From contig NZ_CP150265.1 of NCBI RefSeq assembly GCF_037976325.1, forward strand, positions 386,001 through 450,000: DNA of 64,000 nucleotides, given 5' to 3'. The translations under genes were made by a program, and so were the position numbers. Positions within the stretch are counted from its first letter, which is position 1; every line of letters starts with the position of its first letter. Positions 61,301 through 64,000 of the stretch are shown piece after piece. Source of the DNA: Paenibacillus sp. FSL K6-3182 (GTDB lineage: Bacteria > Bacillota > Bacilli > Paenibacillales > Paenibacillaceae). A model generated the notes under the pieces. It did no database searches and was not told the origin of the DNA. It saw only the letters and a list, made by a program, of their open reading frames with translations.

Positions 61301-62764
61301 ATGAATTTGAAAAAAAGAAACACTTGGCAGCTTACGTTTATTATGTTGTGCGTGTTTGTTCTCGTTATCGCAGGCTGCGGCAAAAATAGCGGCAATAATG
61401 CTGTGGAGCCGACGGCAAGCAGCAATAGCGGCGAAAATAATCCAGCAACGGAAGCGCCTTCCGAAGCGAAGCCTATAACGATCAAGGTCAGCAACTGGCC
61501 GAAGCCGAATGAGGAAGCTCAGGTCAAAATTTACGCCGATTATGTTGCCAAAATGAAAGAGAAATATCCGCTTATTACAGTGGATAAGGATGAATGGGGC
61601 TATGATGTAAGCTCGTTCCTTCCGAAAGCAGCAAGCGGTGAGCTTCCTACCGTGTATGAAACCTTTTTTACTGAAGCAGACAAAATTATCAAGGCTAATT
61701 ATGCCGCTGATATTACGGATATTATGACTAAAAATGAGTTCGACAAAGCGCTTAATCCAGATTTGCTTAAGCTGGTGCAAAAAGACGGCAAATATTACGG
61801 CATTCCAAAAGACGGATACGTGATGGGCCTTATGTACAACGTAAACCTGTTCAAGCAAGCAGGTCTTGTAGATGACAAAGGGGTGCCAAATTTCCCGAAA
61901 ACCTATGAGGAGCTTGCGCAAACCGCTAAAACGATCAAAGAGAAAACAGGAAAGTCCGGCTTTTTCTTCCCAACCAAAAACAATCAAGGCGGCTGGATGT
62001 TCATGAATATCGCATGGGCATATGGCGCTGACTTTGAACAGCAGGTAGATGGCAAATGGAAAGCTGTATTTAATTCCCCAGAGGCTGCTGAAGCGCTTCA
62101 ATACGTAAAGGATTTAAAATGGAAATATGACGTGCTTCCTGCAAACAACCTAGTCGATGTAGGTACTGATTTATTCCAAATGTTCGGAACAGAGCAAGTG
62201 GCGATGAGCTTTGGCATATCCGATTGGGGTAATGCAATCGTTCAAAATATGAAAATGCCAAAGGATAATCTGGCTATGTCTGCACTGCCGACAGGACCCA
62301 AAGGAAATGCGACGCTTCTAGGAGGCGGACTATACATGTTTGCGCCGGATGCGACACCTGAGCAATTAGATTCAGCCTTCAAATGGCTGGATGTAAAAGG
62401 CTTCTCGCCGCAAACGAGTGAAGAATCGCTGCTTGGACTTGAAACGCAATCCAAAACAGCTAACGAGCAAGGTTTAATCGTGGGCCCGCACGGACTTCGC
62501 GTATGGGTGAACGAGGATCGTATTAAAGCAGAGCAAGCTATTCTTGATAAATACACCAATGTAAATATGGATATGTTCAATGATTACATGACGAATGGTT
62601 CGGCTGGTCTTCGCCCTGAGGTGCCAGTCAATGCGCAAGAGCTTTACAAAACGCTTGATGTGGCCATCCAAGCTGTATTAACGAACAAGAATGCAGATCC
62701 GAAAGCACTGCTTGAGAAAGCAGCTGCCGATTTCCAAAAGGACTATCTCGATAAAGTGCAATAA
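61301..62764 (+). CDS. Sugar-binding lipoprotein of the second YesMN locus
   Basis: The 487-residue lipoprotein has a signal ending VIAGCG, a Ser/Asn/Glu linker, and a family-1 SBP domain (IKVSNWPKPNEEAQVKI, then YGIPKDGYVMGLMYNVNLFKQ, then AYGADFEQQVDGKW). The ATG follows GGGGGA. The 150 bases before it hold a YesN-like and a cre-like site. A GC-rich hairpin after the stop separates it from the foldase-like gene. Confidence 0.92.
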   Translation: MNLKKRNTWQLTFIMLCVFVLVIAGCGKNSGNNAVEPTASSNSGENNPATEAPSEAKPITIKVSNWPKPNEEAQVKIYADYVAKMKEKYPLITVDKDEWGYDVSSFLPKAASGELPTVYETFFTEADKIIKANYAADITDIMTKNEFDKALNPDLLKLVQKDGKYYGIPKDGYVMGLMYNVNLFKQAGLVDDKGVPNFPKTYEELAQTAKTIKEKTGKSGFFFPTKNNQGGWMFMNIAWAYGADFEQQVDGKWKAVFNSPEAAEALQYVKDLKWKYDVLPANNLVDVGTDLFQMFGTEQVAMSFGISDWGNAIVQNMKMPKDNLAMSALPTGPKGNATLLGGGLYMFAPDATPEQLDSAFKWLDVKGFSPQTSEESLLGLETQSKTANEQGLIVGPHGLRVWVNEDRIKAEQAILDKYTNVNMDMFNDYMTNGSAGLRPEVPVNAQELYKTLDVAIQAVLTNKNADPKALLEKAAADFQKDYLDKVQ

Positions 62765-62789
62765 GCATCGAAAGTTTTCGGTGAACTCT

Positions 62790-62822
62790 AAATCCCCAAG
62801 GGCAGTCAGCCTTGGGGATTTA
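62790..62822 (+). promoter_or_regulatory. Hairpin after the SBP gene
   Basis: AAATCCCCAAGG, loop GCAGTCAG, CCTTGGGGATTT: a perfect 12-bp stem without a good T run. It more likely stabilises the SBP message than terminates. Confidence 0.6.
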
Positions 62823-62895
62823 CAATCAATAGGGCAGCGGCGGAGCCTCTGCGAATGGCAAAGGACAACAGGTGGTTGGAAGGAGAATGGATGTC

Positions 62896-64000
62896 GTGAG
62901 GAAGCAGAAGGATCAAACGATAAAGGGGCTGCGTGCGAAACAAAAGCAGTTTTTCATTTTATTTTTATTGATAACGCTTACAGCGGTTTTCTTCTTGGTC
63001 GGCGCTTCGCAAAAACGATCGAGCATTGCATCCGAACCCTTAATCGTTAACGGCCATGCAGCTTCAGCAGAACAATTCGGAATGTATTTAGGGTTGAAAA
63101 AAGCACTCGTAGCTGATTATTTCAAGCAAACCTATGGAGCTGAATATATGGATCAGTTCTGGACGACTTCCTACTCCGGCGAAATGCCTTTGCAGAGGTT
63201 AATTGAGGAAGCTAAAGCGGAGCTGACGAAAACGATAGCTTTGCAGCAGCTGGCGAAGAAAAGTGGGATTGCTGTGGATGGCAGCTATGAATCGTTTCTT
63301 AGCGGGATGGAAGCTGAGAATAGCAGGCGCAGCAAGGCTGAAGCAGACGGTGAAATCGTATATGGACCCACTTCCTTCGAAATCGAAGCTTATTACAGTT
63401 ATTACATGAGCAATTTGGAAAGCGCGACACTTGAAGCACTGCAAAAAAGCGGCAAGCTCTCTGTTTCGGATGACAAAGTAAAACAGGCATATGAAACGGA
63501 TAAGCAGACGAAGTATTCGCTCCCGGGGCATGTAAAGCTTAAATGGGCGGTGCTGCCTTATGGAGATGGAGCCTCTTTAATTAATAAGAACGAGGCTCTC
63601 CACGTTATGGAACAGTTGAAAAAAGCAGCCGTAGACCAAGCAAGCTTCATCGATTCTGCCAAGCAGCTTGGGATAGAGGTAATGGATGCAAGCTTAACGA
63701 GTGCAACTCGTCGTACCGCGGCTCTAGAGAGTCCAATAGCGGTGCAGCAAGCAGAGCGTATCCAGGCAGATCAATTGAGCGGTATTTTCGAAGAGAACGG
63801 GGAGCTGCATCTACTGTATTGCATTTCTAAAGGCGAACCAATTCTCCAATCCTATGAGAAAGTGAAAGACGCGATCGCAAGCCAGTTGTTGTCTGAACAA
63901 TTTCGCGAAGTCGCTCAGCAGGAAACAAGTCTAGCGATGGTTGAATGGGATAGCGAGCGTGCAGCACGCCTTGCACGAAGCTGGTTAGGCATAACGAAAT
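62896..64000 (+). CDS. SurA-like peptidyl-prolyl isomerase/foldase family membrane protein (3' end outside window)
   Basis: The GTG at MRKQKDQTIKGL lies ten bases after AAGGAG; an ATG three codons earlier is only one base away. The frame stays open to the window end (368 codons). One TM near residues 17-38 (FFILFLLITLTAVFFLVGA), then an extracytoplasmic helical region (AEQFGMYLGLKKALVADYF) like the SurA N-terminal chaperone fold, and a parvulin-like region (HVKLKWAVLPYG). It lacks the PrsA lipobox. Its place after the SBP gene suggests helping fold secreted proteins of this locus. Confidence 0.75.
   Translation, partial: MRKQKDQTIKGLRAKQKQFFILFLLITLTAVFFLVGASQKRSSIASEPLIVNGHAASAEQFGMYLGLKKALVADYFKQTYGAEYMDQFWTTSYSGEMPLQRLIEEAKAELTKTIALQQLAKKSGIAVDGSYESFLSGMEAENSRRSKAEADGEIVYGPTSFEIEAYYSYYMSNLESATLEALQKSGKLSVSDDKVKQAYETDKQTKYSLPGHVKLKWAVLPYGDGASLINKNEALHVMEQLKKAAVDQASFIDSAKQLGIEVMDASLTSATRRTAALESPIAVQQAERIQADQLSGIFEENGELHLLYCISKGEPILQSYEKVKDAIASQLLSEQFREVAQQETSLAMVEWDSERAARLARSWLGITK

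Noticed and set aside
1..64000. CRISPR arrays, prophage, insertion sequences, tRNA or rRNA genes
   Set aside because: No spaced direct-repeat array, transposase, integrase or tRNA-like cloverleaf was recognised. The 122-bp repeat is not CRISPR-like in size or spacing.

Overview
The window looks like chromosome of a Paenibacillus-type member of the Bacillota. The main reasons are the abundance of carbohydrate (CUT1-type) ABC transporters paired with YesM/YesN two-component systems, strong AGGAGG-type ribosome sites with frequent GTG/TTG starts, a threonine T-box, CcpA-like sites and many classic hairpin-plus-U terminators. I saw no tRNA or rRNA genes, phage, insertion sequences or CRISPR array.

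Layout. 1-2.0 kb: end of a LytTR regulator and a two-gene ABC-2 exporter. 2.2-11.3 kb: a seven-gene sugar-sensing and uptake operon (YesN, YesM, a membrane-anchored sugar-binding protein, two solute-binding lipoproteins, two permeases). 11.5-15 kb: CopD-like membrane protein, a NodB deacetylase with an unusual C-terminal extension, an MFS transporter, and a three-copy 122-bp intergenic repeat. 15.4-19.2 kb: uridine kinase, aldo/keto reductase and a probable zinc-related pair (UPF0718 permease plus a His-rich TIGR03943 protein). 19.3-25.2 kb, minus strand: hflX with a long leader, a SNF2 helicase and its partner. 25.4-32.5 kb: small and housekeeping-like genes, a second NodB-like protein, a serine hydrolase and a CDF transporter. 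32.6-39.1 kb, minus strand: a ROK-regulated sugar locus with SBP, two permeases, a PIG-L hydrolase, a DMT transporter and a decayed GH4 glycosidase. 39.4-49.5 kb: acetamidase, MerR-MFS pair, pyruvate kinase paralogue with a divergent AraC regulator, DJ-1 protein, LysR/MFS divergent pair, CBS protein. 49.6-54.8 kb: T-box-thrS and metQ-metN-metI. 54.9-64 kb: a second YesMN sugar locus with divergent permease/SBP genes, a foldase-like gene running off the window, and an orphan sensor lacking a kinase.

Most interesting observations. (1) The hflX leader encodes a 13-codon upstream ORF with an Arg-Val-Arg (+X+) motif, followed by a segment perfectly complementary over 14 nt to the 5' arm of a terminator just before hflX. 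A competing hairpin is built from the uORF codons that a ribosome stalled at Arg-Val-Arg would cover. This has the form of a drug-responsive ribosome-mediated attenuator. (2) The core TTTCGCAG occurs four times in the second YesMN locus, with two copies sharing an identical 15-mer. This ties the transporter and the orphan sensor into one probable YesN regulon. (3) Two AT-rich matching elements flank the ROK regulator locus. (4) A GH4 pseudogene marks decay of the ROK sugar locus.
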